A stretch of DNA of 64,000 nt from Macrosoma leucophasiata. Its lineage: Eukaryota > Arthropoda > Insecta > Lepidoptera > Hedylidae. The DNA lies in assembly GCA_036365455.1 (NCBI GenBank), contig JAWQUS010000027.1:16542501-16606500 (forward strand), read 5' to 3'. Shown in pieces: positions 48,279-57,094 of this stretch (position 1 is the stretch's first letter; every line of letters begins with the position of its first letter). The notes under the pieces are model-generated. The model made no database searches and was not told the origin of the DNA. It saw only the letters and a program-made list of their open reading frames with translations. The translations under genes were made by a program, and so were the position numbers.

Positions 48279-49296
48279 GTATGTTGTTGTAGAGTTTGTA
48301 AACTTAAGATAATGTATGATTTTGTGTTATATAAATATTTGAATTTGTATTATATATTGGTTCATTGCAGAATTTATTGTAAAGATGTAATAAAATATAC
48401 ATATAAATTCAATTATCATAATATTAATACGTGAAGCAAAAATTTATGACCCCTTTTTACGAAAATAGTGCGGACGGAGGAGCATCAAATTTGGCACACG
48501 TATAGTAGAAGAAGTGCAGAACATGTTTCGAAGAATCTAACTAACGAATCGAAATCTTTCTAAGATTGTTACGTTAACCGTAAACAGAGACCGTAAGTCC
48601 AATTTTAAGTGGAGCACATCAGTGTTGTTCGTCATTAAGGGAGAAAATGCCATAATCGCCACGAATGGCAGGAGCATTGGCGGTAGTAGTGACGGTAGTT
48701 TTATCGCGGGACGCTGCTGCTCATCCCGCGTTATATTTAATAATGGCAACCCATTATACGTCGCACTGCTGGGCGCGAATCTCTCCCCTTTTTGGGGGAG
48801 GCCTGGAGCTTACTCTACCACGCTGCTCCAATGTGGATTGGTGGAGATACGGGTTAGTGGCCAGCCCGCTGTCGGATGTTTTCAAACCGCCCATAAGGCG
48901 TCCGACAAGTTTTAACGTCTGCTATCTATCGATAGCAACACGGACCGACGGCTTAACGTGCCCTCCGAAGCACGAAAACGCGCATTTTAATTTCCCACTA
49001 GCGGTCACCCATCACACACCCGAACGCGCCCGTAATGCTTAACCGAGTAGATCGCTTACGATCTACACCAGCCGCGGTGCCATGCGCGCTTCATGGCGTT
49101 ATATTTACTACCGCCCTATTGGAATGGTTTGACCGCCATTGTTCGGTTGACTAACTGCACTTACTTACTTACTTGTCCTGCACAAGAGGGCGATGGAGTA
49201 TTCACGTCCCTACTCCTTTTACATAACGTAAGTTCATGGCTGTATCACCACAGCCATAAAGTTACGTTATTTATGCGAATGATCTCACATTGACAG
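48279..49296 (+). other. Intron between coding exons 6 and 7, with nested repeats
   Basis: About half of this 1.0-kb intron is a host repeat (48660-49230) with another element inside it. 48279-48650 holds nothing recognised. Confidence 0.85.
48740..49095. mobile_element. 356-bp element nested in an older repeat, 12-bp target duplication
   Basis: gcgttatattta occurs at 48728-48739 and again at 49096-49107, flanking the insert. The uninterrupted relative at 21085-21245 confirms the empty site. The insert contains gggggaggcctggagct, ggtggagatacgggttagtg, cacggaccgacggcttaacg and cacccgaacgcgcccgtaat. Part of it recurs at 10322-10478. The long duplication suggests target-primed retroposition; the family is not named. 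Confidence 0.88.
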
Positions 49297-49468
49297 ATTG
49301 ACGACGATTCGTCGTGCAACACGGTGGAGTACGCGAGCGAGACGAACCAGTTCTGCCTCGGCAACATCGATGTGTCCAACTTCCTGAACCTGCACTCGCT
49401 CGGCAACCACGAGGACTTCTGTCTGGCTTACGTGTTCACGTACAGAGATTTCACCGGTGGCACTCTTG
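49297..49468 (+). CDS. kuz: ADAM10 coding exon 7 seen: catalytic domain, middle part
   Basis: Encodes residues 317-373 and the first base of codon 374. It includes VSNFLNLHSLGNHEDFCLAY and VFTYRDFTGGTLG, matching the ADAM10 segment [32 protein letters not shown]. Conserved cysteines are present at CLGN and DFCLAY. The acceptor is cacattgacag, with a weak pyrimidine tract, and the donor is G|gtaact, phase 1. Four shortened tandem copies of this exon and part of its downstream intron follow within 700 bp (49469-50180). Confidence 0.93.
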
Positions 49469-50180
49469 GTAACTGTCTGATTTGCTTTCATACCTCGCAT
49501 AGGAGTTGACTGGTAGATAATGGATCGGCAGATCTACGACGACTCGTCGTGCAACTTCCTCAACCTGCACTCGCTCGGCAACGACGAGGACTTCTGTCTG
49601 GCTTACGTGTTCACGTACGTTACGTGTTCACGCACTCTTGGTAACTGTCTGATTTGCTTTCATACCTCGCATAGGAGTTGACTGGCAGATAATGCATCAG
49701 AAGATATACGATGACTCGTCGTGCAACTTCCTCAACCTGCACTCGCTTGGCAACCACTAGGACTTCTGTCTGGCTTACGTGTTCACGTACAGAGACTTCA
49801 CCGGTGGCACTCTTGGTAACTGTCTGATTTGCTTTCATACCTCGCATAGGAGTTGACTGGCAGATAATGCATCAGAAGATATACGATGACTCGTCGTGCA
49901 ACTTCCTCAAACTGCACTCGCTTGGGAACCACTAGGACTTCTGTCTGGCTTACGTGTTCACGTACGGGGACTTCACTGGTGGCACTCTTGATAACTGTCT
50001 GATTTGCTTTCATACCTCGCATAGGAGTTGACTGGCAGATAATGCATCGGAAGATCTACGACGACTCGTCGTGCAGCTTCCTCAATCTGCACTCGCTCGT
50101 CAACCACGAGGACTTCTGTTTGGTTTACTGTTCACGTACAAAGACTTCACCGGTGGCACTCTTGGTAACTTCTACACGTT
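49469..50180 (+). repeat. Tandem array of four degenerate copies of ADAM10 exon 7 plus intron flank
   Basis: The exon 7 end and the ~63 bp after it are repeated. Exon-like copies begin near 49532, 49701, 49876 and 50051 and end near 49640, 49815, 49990 and 50164. The spacing of the shared tcgtcgtgc block is 235 bp from parent to copy 1, then 172, 175 and 175 bp. All four copies share an in-frame loss of 60 bp (20 codons between two AAC codons), so they descend from one deleted ancestor. Copy 1 is open and keeps phase 0 to phase 1 with a CAG acceptor and gtaact donor. Copies 2 and 3 have a TAG (49758-49760, 49933-49935). Copy 3 lost the donor GT, and copy 4 has a frameshift and CGG in place of the acceptor CAG. 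Confidence 0.92.
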
Positions 50181-50305
50181 AAAGACTGTTACATAGTTTA
50201 TGCCACTAATGTTTTTTTCCCTAAAATCCGAGATGTTCATTTGTTTTCGCGATAACACATGCGAGTGAATTTAGAAATTGAACAGAGAAAGACGGAAAGA
50301 AAAGT

Positions 50306-50402
50306 TTGACTTCGGGCAGGTATCTGACCTTTACCGCTAAGCTATCGAAACCGGCTGGACTGATTATCCTGAGGCCGCAGGTTCGATTTATGCCCAAAGT
50401 CA
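50306..50402. repeat. Rearranged tRNA-like repeat
   Basis: gacttcgggcag...ctttaccgctaagctatcg is the reverse of a tRNA 5' half, while cggctggactgattatcc...gcaggttcgattta is a plus-strand 3' half. They appear fused head to head. The flank gaaaagaaaagtttgacttc is like that of 25708-25783. Confidence 0.55.
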
Positions 50403-50521
50403 TTTTTTTTTCTTTTATATCTAAATCCGAGTACTTACGAGTATTATTATATAATGATCGCCTTTAGAATGCTTGGATTCCCAAGAATTCTCTTATTATA
50501 TTAAACTCGATAAATTCGTAG

Positions 50522-50733
50522 GTCTAGCATGGGTGGCGAGCGCTAGCGGCGCATCGGGCGGGATATGCGAGAAGTACAAGACGTACACCGAGACGACGGG
50601 TGGCATGTACCACAGCACCAAACGCTCCCTCAACACTGGCATCATCACCTTCGTCAACTACAACAGCCGCGTGCCGCCCAAAGTCAGCCAACTCACCCTG
50701 GCGCATGAGATCGGACACAACTTTGGATCACCG
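50522..50733 (+). CDS. kuz: ADAM10 coding exon 8 seen: catalytic core with zinc-binding helix
   Basis: Encodes residues 375-444. [38 protein letters not shown] and [12 protein letters not shown] are near-identical in pattern to ADAM10. His435, Glu436 and His439 of HExxH are the first two zinc ligands and the catalytic base. The intron falls exactly between SP and HD, so the third ligand comes from the next exon. The acceptor is taaattcgtag and the donor is CCG|gtatgt, phase 0. An 80-bp decayed echo of this exon lies at about 51169-51250. Confidence 0.97.
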
Positions 50734-51168
50734 GTATGTAGCGTACTTACACCACTCTTAGCTAGGAGAAGAACAATCGATAAACGCTGGCTGGACGCAC
50801 GAAAAAGTGTCACTTTCCGCCTGAGACGAGCGTGCAAGCGAGAGTGCGGATCAAGTGATAGAGGCACGAACGGCCTAAGCGTTCGGCATGTGACGCATGT
50901 TTTCTTTTGTTATCCCGTGAAATTATTGTCCGTAAACCGACCATTTCTCATCCAACATTAGCCAATTCACGTTTGATACGAGTGTACATAATTCTTTATG
51001 TACCTAATCTGTTTCTTGTTTGTGCTGTGCTTTGCAGTATTCGGTACGTAGAATATAACGGTGGTAGTCGTTTCTTGTCAGGAGCAATGATTTTAAAGGC
51101 GATCCGGTCCCGATGGTTTTGTTCTATGCTATTAGTCAGTCGCGTATGAAGCGGATCTCTCTCACCTC

Positions 51169-51250
51169 ATAAGTACTATACGTACACCGCAACGACTGAT
51201 GGCATATACTATACCGCTGGCATCATCACCTTCGTCAACTTTAACATACT
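51169..51250 (+). pseudogene. Decayed partial copy of ADAM10 exon 8
   Basis: The block aagtac...acgtacaccg, acgactgatggcatatac and ctggcatcatcaccttcg, then tcaacttt, matches 50573-50665, the part encoding [14 protein letters not shown]...[10 protein letters not shown]. About 25 bp are deleted in the middle (the HSTKRSLN codons) and several bases differ. No splice sites or HExxH segment remain. It sits in the intron directly downstream of its parent exon. Confidence 0.82.
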
Positions 51251-51428
51251 TATAAACTTTAATGTATCTGACGCAAACATGTAACAACACGAATACACGG
51301 CTAGTTTAGGAGCGGCAAAGAGTTCTAGACTTTTAATAATTTATTAATCTCTAAGGGGCGTTTTCTTCAAAAATACCAAAAGTCGTCGATTATTCCTTGG
51401 AAATAAATAATTAGTTTCTGTCATGCAG

Positions 51429-51663
51429 CACGACTACCCATCGGAGTGCCGGCCGGGCGGACAGCAGGGCAACTACATCATGTTCGCGTCGGCCACGTCC
51501 GGCGACCGGCCCAACAACAGCCGCTTCTCGGCCTGCTCCATCGGCAACATCAGCGCGGTGCTGGACGCCGTGCGCGACCTGCGCAAGCGCAACTGCTTCA
51601 CCGCCAGCGAGGGCGCCTTCTGCGGGAACAAGATCGTCGAGGTCGGCGAGGAGTGCGACTGCG
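51429..51663 (+). CDS. kuz: ADAM10 coding exon 9 seen: third zinc ligand, Met-turn, disintegrin start
   Basis: Encodes residues 445-522. It opens with HD, completing HExxHxxGxxHD, where His445 is the third zinc ligand. [11 protein letters not shown] contains the Met-turn methionine (Met462). [13 protein letters not shown] closes the catalytic domain, and [16 protein letters not shown] begins the disintegrin domain (family motif CGNGxVExGEECDCG). The acceptor is tgtcatgcag and the donor is G|gtgagc, phase 1. Third-position GC is very high compared with the introns. Confidence 0.97.
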
Positions 51664-51700
51664 GTGAGCCACTATATTATTATTTATACTCTTCACACTG

Positions 51701-51835
51701 AGGGTGACATTCACAGACCGCATCACGACTTTTCTTTGAGCAAAGTATGCTTAGAACTGTCAAAACTCATACTTTACTGACAGTTCTAAGCATAATTTGC
51801 TCAAAGTAAAAGTTGCGATCTGTGAATCTCACCCC
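51701..51835. mobile_element. Palindromic MITE
   Basis: agggtgacattcacagaccg at the left mirrors cgatctgtgaatctcacccc at the right. The inner arms gagcaaagtatgcttagaac and tgtca pair with tgacagttctaagcataatt. Full-length foldback of ~135 bp, 40 bp after a donor. Confidence 0.82.
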
Positions 51836-51894
51836 TAGACTCAGTCAGAGTTACATAATGTGCGCGACCGGGACGACAATAGTCGCTTATAGTG

Positions 51895-52006
51895 ATGCCG
51901 AACTATCGATACACACTATCGATAGTTACACTGTCGATAGTTCGGTAGTTAATCGATAGTGTAACTATCGATAGTTGATCTCGAAAATCAGCTAGGATAT
52001 CGATAG
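51895..52006. promoter_or_regulatory. Cluster of TATCGATA motifs with an inverted repeat
   Basis: TATCGATA occurs at 51904, 51917, 51966 and 51998, plus one-base variants near 51933 and 51951. Around a cggt loop (51942-51945), ctatcgatagttacactgtc pairs with gatagtgtaactatcgatag. TATCGATA is the core DREF-binding element (DRE) of insects. Whether this intronic cluster is regulatory or just a young palindromic insertion is open. Confidence 0.6.
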
Positions 52007-52510
52007 GACTATGGTAAACTACTATGTAACATTAATATCTAAATATCCACTTACGCAATTCCAAAAATGAATCGCAGAGCAAGTTGAGTGATATGACGAA
52101 TAACTCAGCCACGCTTCGTCTCTGTCGACTTCTTTGACTTTTTCTGACGCACTAGTCGATTATGGATTGCCCACGGAGCAATTGAAGAAGCAATATTCAA
52201 CAGCATACTTGATATACCATACGCTACAAAGGTATGCAAAAAGGCGAACATTCTCAGAACTCCTAATGAATTCAAACCTCATTATTTTGATTATATTTGA
52301 TTTTAAATTTTAACTACCTCCACATACTCCTGCAAAAAAGTCTTGCTAGATGACCCGTGGAGGAGGGATTATATGATTTTGTAATCTTGCGGGATAATTA
52401 CTTAATTTGTTAAGTACCTATTGAATCGAATACTGAGCGCCCTGTAGTAAGTAATATGTGCCTGAGGGGACTTCCCTTGTATAATCAACGATTACTTAAC
52501 ACCATGACAG

Positions 52511-52628
52511 GCTACGACGAGAAGGAGTGCAGGGAGCAGTGCTGTTACCCGAGACAAGTGAGCGCCTCCGACCGGGAGAAGAACATGACGGCCAAGGGAT
52601 GTACGAGGAGGGCCAACACCCAGTGCAG
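52511..52628 (+). CDS. kuz: ADAM10 coding exon 10 seen: disintegrin domain
   Basis: Encodes residues 524-561 with split codons Gly523 and Ser562. YDEKECREQCCYPRQ and KGCTRRANTQC carry the disintegrin cysteines in the spacing of ADAM10 (QCKDECCFDANQ...CKLKPGKQC). An NMT sequon is present. The acceptor is ccatgacag, with a poor pyrimidine tract, and the donor is AG|gtatgt, phase 2. The short length and phase fit both neighbours. Confidence 0.94.
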
Positions 52629-52643
52629 GTATGTACATGTTAT

Positions 52644-52672
52644 ACTAGCTGCCCGAGTTTTGGTTCGAATTT
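52644..52672 (-). mobile_element. Helitron 3'-end stub
   Basis: actagctgcccgagttttgg is a reversed CTAG end. Very short; immediately after the exon 10 donor. Confidence 0.4.
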
Positions 52673-53057
52673 AATTTTGACACCTTTTGCAGTGATAACT
52701 TGTATATGTACAACGGCACCAACGACACAGGTTTATACCTACTGTGGGGCTGTGAGTGTAAGCGTATTTTATTTTTTTTATTATTTTTTAACGTTGTGAT
52801 TTGAAAGCCGATGAAACGAAAAAGCGACAGTAAAAAGAGACGGACACATAAGTTCATAAGATTTAACGTGGGAGAATGTGAGATAGGAAGCATTATACAG
52901 TGTCTCTCTTATGAAAATTTTTGAACGTTTCACTTCTACCACATAAACTGCACACATGTTTGTTTTTTGCAATATTTCTCATTGTTGATCATATTAGACT
53001 TAGCTTAAGGTTTTAGTGTATACGTTATTGTATGGCCTTCCTCGTTAAATTGACTAT

Positions 53058-53115
53058 CCAAAACAAGAAGATTATTTTCAATTGATTGAATTGAAAAAAA
53101 TCTTCTTGTTTTTGG
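53058..53115. repeat. 58-bp hairpin in the intron after exon 10
   Basis: ccaaaacaagaagatt...ttcaatt pairs with aattgaa...aatcttcttgtttttgg, loop gattg. A family A 3' remnant (gtctgcagtattcacttacc) follows at 53124. Confidence 0.8.
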
Positions 53116-53367
53116 GTTAATGTCTGCAGTATTCACTTACCACCAATTTGAACTGCATTTTTTGCCAGTTATATTGCATAAAGACACTTTTTTTTTGTGT
53201 TTTTTCATAAAACATATTCTATTAAAATTAGACGCATCGAAAGTAAATTAACTTTTTTTTCTCCAAACGAACTGTCAGTTCCAGAAACGTTAGTGATTCT
53301 CTTTTATCTGTATCTAAGGACTGTTCGTTGTTTATGAATATGATTGAAAACTTTATTTTTGTTGCAG

Positions 53368-53537
53368 TCCATCCCAAGGGCCGTGTTGTCACGCTCGCTC
53401 TTGTGAATTTGTGCTTGGGTACCGCAACCAGACGTGTCGCGAAGCCTCCGAGTGTAGTCTCGCTTCGTACTGCTCTGGCCGCTCTGCAGAGTGCCCCGAG
53501 CCGCAAGCCATGCCCAACACCACTAAGTGCAATAATG
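53368..53537 (+). CDS. kuz: ADAM10 coding exon 11 seen: disintegrin end
   Basis: Encodes residues 563-618. PSQGPCCHARSCEF is the conserved ADAM10 motif SPSQGPCC, and CREASECSLASYCSGRSAECP gives the disintegrin-loop cysteines. Two N-glycosylation sequons, NQT and NTT, are visible. The acceptor is tatttttgttgcag, a good pyrimidine tract, and the donor is G|gtaagt, a perfect consensus, phase 1. Confidence 0.95.
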
Positions 53538-53951
53538 GTAAGTGTGTCATGTCCTTGCTTGAATAGAATATTTGACTAATTTATATGTCGTAGCCATATC
53601 GTATGATTGCCCTCCCTCATCATGAAATGAACGAGAATTTCATGAAATGGTCGCATTACAAAAAAAATCGTTACAACGAAATCGTTTGTCGATATGCCCG
53701 GTCATAATCGCGTCCACTTCATGAAATGTTCAAACTAATTTCATATCATATCGTTAAATGCTTGCATTAACTACCTGATAGATTAGCAGAGTGACCACGC
53801 GAAAACTTTTGGACTAATATCTCGGTATGGGAACTGCGCGTGAGGAGCATCTAATATTCAAGAGGGCCTAATTATAGGTTCCAAAACCATGCATTAAGCA
53901 CCTTCGGTTCATAGCTAATCGAACATAATCCATAAAACTCTTCGTAAACAG

Positions 53952-54211
53952 GCACGCAGCTATGTATAAAGGGGGAGTGCAGCGGGTCGATATGCCTGTC
54001 GTGGAACATGAAGGAGTGCTTCCTGTCGTCGACGACGAACCGCGGCGAGGGCGTGACGGCCGTCGTGAACCGGCGCACGCTGTGCCAGCTGGCGTGCCAG
54101 ACGGGCCCCGGCCCGGACTCGTGCCGGAGCACGGCCGACTTCGCCAAAGATGTCGGCCTGCCCGAGGGCGGCATCAGTCTGCGGCCCGGCTCGCCCTGCG
54201 ATAACTTCCAG
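53952..54211 (+). CDS. kuz: ADAM10 coding exon 12 seen: cysteine-rich domain
   Basis: Encodes residues 620-705. GTQLCIKGECSGSICL corresponds to the family segment TQVCINGQCAGSIC. SLRPGSPCDNFQ corresponds to TLQPGSPCNDF at the end of the region. Between them, LCQLACQTG and DSCRST hold the paired cysteines. This region positions substrates in the family. The acceptor is cgtaaacag and the donor is CAG|gtaaag, phase 0. Confidence 0.95.
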
Positions 54212-55219
54212 GTAAAGAACAATATAGTAAAAAATAACAACGGGTTTTTTTTTAAATAATATGATGGCATCCCTATTCCGCATATTGCCAGTGTCAAGGG
54301 ACTATTTGTATTTCGTATTCTTAGAATATTTCATATTAGTCATAAGCAGCGTAAAAGTCAGTCGGCCAAGTATCAGTCAGTCAAAGTCACAGTCACTAAT
54401 TCGAGTAGCGATGGCTACTTTACCAGAACATTTATAATGAAGTTTTGGAGGCAACCTGAAAAGCCGTGTTTTTCTATTTCACTATACACGGGCACTGTAA
54501 TAAACCTATATCAAACAAAATGCCATCAACTTTATTAAATATAACTCTATCCAAGAAAATGAAATAAAATAAGAGCACCACACGCCTCTTTCAAGGTTCC
54601 CGCCAAAACTCCAAACAACGGGTTGCACTCCGGGAGCAGAAAATATGGAGTTTACCATTTTTTACCCATCACAAAAATGTACAAAGCGACTTCCAGAATG
54701 ATGACTCTGTTTGCTGACATCGCTTCTTTATCTACAAATATATTTTCTAATATAATTATTTTCAACAAAACTGATGTTTGTGTCTCGTGTGAACACAATG
54801 GAATTTTAATATACTTGATATTATTAAAACTCTTGTATATATGTAAATCTTGTATAATCTTGTAAACTTGTATAAAATATATAAAATAGGTTCGCGTACA
54901 GCGCGCTGTCGGTCGATCGGTGTAAAAGAGAATGGGACGCACGTCACTGTCACAAATGTCACTTTGACGCGCCTGTGTAAATTTTAAGAGCACACGCAGC
55001 TTGGCGAGATCTTTCAAAATGAGCCTTAGCCTGGGTTGCACCACTTGCAGCACGATATTGTAAAAGTTAAAGTTAACTTTTTTTAGCTCCAAAATTTGCA
55101 CATTTTGTTTGAATTGTTCTGACAAATTCTGGGAAACTATGATGAGCCACGGCCAGACCGGTAGATCACCCGACGAACTTGAATATCTCCCACCGAATAC
55201 TAATCACGCATTTCTACAG
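54212..55219 (+). other. Intron between coding exons 12 and 13
   Basis: 1.0 kb, AT-rich; no repeat family or gene recognised. Confidence 0.8.
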
Positions 55220-55452
55220 GGCTACTGCGACGTGTTCCTCAAATGCCGTGCAGTGGACGCGGAGGGTCCCCTGGCGCGGCTGAAGAATCTGCTTCTGAAC
55301 CGCGCCACGCTGCAGTCGATGCAGGCTTGGGTGACGGAGAAGTGGTGGGCCGTGCTGCTCGGCGGGGTGGCGTTGTTGGTCGCCATGGGCGCCTTCGTCA
55401 AGTGCTGCGCCGTACACACGCCCTCTTCCAACCCCAAGCGTCCGCCTGCCAG
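55220..55452 (+). CDS. kuz: ADAM10 coding exon 13 seen: stalk and transmembrane helix
   Basis: Encodes residues 706-782. GYCDVFLKCRAVDAEGPLAR is strongly conserved in ADAM10. The membrane helix is about 747-765 (WWAVLLGGVALLVAMGAFV), followed by KCCAVHTPSSNPKRPP, the family's juxtamembrane cytoplasmic sequence. The acceptor is gcatttctacag and the donor is AG|gtaaat, phase 2. A SINE-like element of family A begins about 135 bp after the donor. Confidence 0.97.
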
Positions 55453-55589
55453 GTAAATTGTCCTTTGATTCAATTGAGATATAATTTCTTGGATGATGCC
55501 ATCCTAAGTTGTACACACTTTCTTTCTCTTTTTTTTTTAAAAGCCGATATTGTGTGTTTTTGTTGAGCAAGTTTTTTTTATGTAATGTC

Positions 55590-55775
55590 ATTTCGGTCAG
55601 GTGGTAATGTACGGCCCTGTAATTGCCGTCACAGAGGCATAACACCTTGGGCCGGGTGGTAACGCATCTGGTCCTTTGGCGTTGACCTTGGTCATTGTGT
55701 AAGTGTCTATAGGCTGCAGTCATCACTTAACATCAATGTGAACTGCATGCTTGTTTGCCACTTTCATTACATAAA
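55590..55775 (+). mobile_element. SINE-like family A partial copy
   Basis: ggtcaggtggtaatgtacgg, ccgtcacagaggcataacac and gaactgcatgcttgtttgcc, then cattacataaaaaaagg. Confidence 0.82.
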
Positions 55776-55879
55776 AAAAGGACTTTTGCTTGGGGTCGAT
55801 GAGCAATATGTTTTTGTGCAGTTGCTGCGTAATGTTTATTCCTCGGTTATCATGTTCCTAACTCGTGTCACTTAATTTG

Positions 55880-56012
55880 GTCTCTATTACGCAGACATCA
55901 ATCAGTAACGTGTATTTACACGTGTATCTGTGTGCGTAGCACGTAGAGAATACCAACCGTCGCCCATTAGTCGAAGTGTCCATTCTATACGTAGTATTAT
56001 TACATATTCTCT
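55880..56012 (+). mobile_element. Interspersed repeat running into the exon 14 acceptor region
   Basis: Shares tggt(c/t)tct...cag, cgtgtatttacacg, tgtgtgcgtagcacgta and gtgtccattctatacgtagt, then attacatattctctg, with 36627-36830. Homology ends 13 bp before exon 14. Confidence 0.85.
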
Positions 56013-56025
56013 GGTCGTGTCGCAG

Positions 56026-56198
56026 ACGGCTCTCGGAAACGCTGCGGCGGCCGATGAACACGTTGCGGCGCATGCGCGGCGTGGCGGAAGGCCCGGGCCG
56101 CGCCCGCGAGCCGCGCGCCGCCCCGCGCCCCGGACACCGCCGCGCGCGCACGCACAAGGGGTACGCGCCGCCGCTCACCTACGCCGCCAGGGACGCCG
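56026..56198 (+). CDS. kuz: ADAM10 coding exon 14 seen: basic cytoplasmic tail
   Basis: Encodes residues 784-840 with split codons Arg783 and Gly841. RLSETLRRPMNTLRRMRG aligns with the tail position of vertebrate ADAM10 (PLPGTLKRRR). It is followed by a GC-rich Arg/Pro/Ala stretch and HKGYAPPLTYAARDAG. The donor is G|gtacgt, phase 1. The acceptor tract, ending ctggtcgtgtcgcag, overlaps or abuts the end of an interspersed repeat (55880-56012), so transposon-derived bases probably supply part of the splice signal. Confidence 0.92.
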
Positions 56199-56937
56199 GT
56201 ACGTACCACGTCATCTCTAATATTGCTAGGGAAAACTGTGCTAAATTAAATTCGGAAAACTGGAACCGCGCTACCGAGGGGATTGTCCCGTCTAGTACTT
56301 CGGTACGTTAAGATCAATCTATGCGGTCAGAGATGTCGGTATGTAATCACTTGACCCTTTCCCACGGGTATAATCTAGGTAAAATATAGTGGGAGGAGTT
56401 TAGCGTTGGGTGATCTAAATTGAACTTGCACTCTAGTGCATCATAGCAAGAATTCACATCTTTTTTTACGCGGAAAACCCTCGGGCACATGGGCACGAGC
56501 CATCTAGGATAAAAAACGGCGGGTAGTGTAAGACTCGTACGCAGTAAAACCCCGCTATAATCTGACTCGTCCGCCATCAGTGGCGGGGTCACGGGAACGC
56601 TTACGCACACATCCGCGACCCCGCAGGCGGCTGCTCGTCTCCGAGCCCTCCACCGGTTGAGCTCTTTGGCTCCAACCAACACTAGAGGCGTGCGGAATAC
56701 CTGCACGCCACCCTACTTGGGACCTTTCTCCACCTCTTCCTCACCCGTCTCGACACCACAGCAGTGAGTGGCGGGCAGAGCTACGCCAAACGCCGTTCCT
56801 TCGCTGGGTTCCTCTTAGCTTCGCCGGTGTGGCTCAATCCACCGACTACTAAGCCCCCGCCACGAAAGGACAAAACCCTGGAGGGAGGGGGGGATTTATA
56901 TCCATCCCAACATTCTTTATCATCGTTTCAATTGCAG
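56199..56937 (+). other. Intron between coding exons 14 and 15, GC-rich
   Basis: 740 bp, GC-richer than the other introns (cgggcacatgggcacgagcc, ccaccggttgagctctttgg). Probably a transposon fragment, but no second copy is in the window, so I leave it unnamed. Confidence 0.5.
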
Positions 56938-57094
56938 GATCATCAGCGGGCCCGAGCGGGCGTCGCGAGCCGTACGCGAACGCGTATCCGCAGTCGTACG
57001 AGATGCGACCGGCGCAGAAGGTCTGACAGTACGAGCCGAGCGCCGGCCGCCTGCAGCTCGTCGCGCTGGCGCCCGGCCTGCCCCTCGTGCTCGG
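56938..57094 (+). CDS. kuz: ADAM10 coding exon 15 seen: cytoplasmic tail, contains in-frame TGA
   Basis: The acceptor attgcag gives Gly841, then SSAGPSGRREPYANAYPQSY and EMRPAQKV, then TGA at 57024-57026 (codon 870). If the TGA is a true stop, the protein ends at residue 869. Beyond the TGA the same frame is open for 22 codons (QYEPSAGRLQLVALAPGLPL and VL) up to a strong donor GG|gtacgt at 57095, phase 2. That phase is exactly what the last exon needs. The next context base after TGA is C. The exon 3' half and its donor are the first unit of a 140-bp tandem array; the last, partial unit reads TGC where units 1-3 read TGA. So the TGA may be a recent nonsense change, a readthrough codon, or an assembly error. 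Confidence 0.75.

Noticed and set aside
49469..50180. CRISPR-like array
   Set aside because: Units are exon copies of ~172-178 bp in a eukaryotic intron, with no short identical repeats separated by unique spacers.
57024..57026. TGA as a selenocysteine codon
   Set aside because: Lepidoptera are known to have lost selenoproteins, ADAM10 is not a selenoprotein, and no SECIS-like hairpin is recognisable downstream. Nonsense, readthrough or error are more likely.
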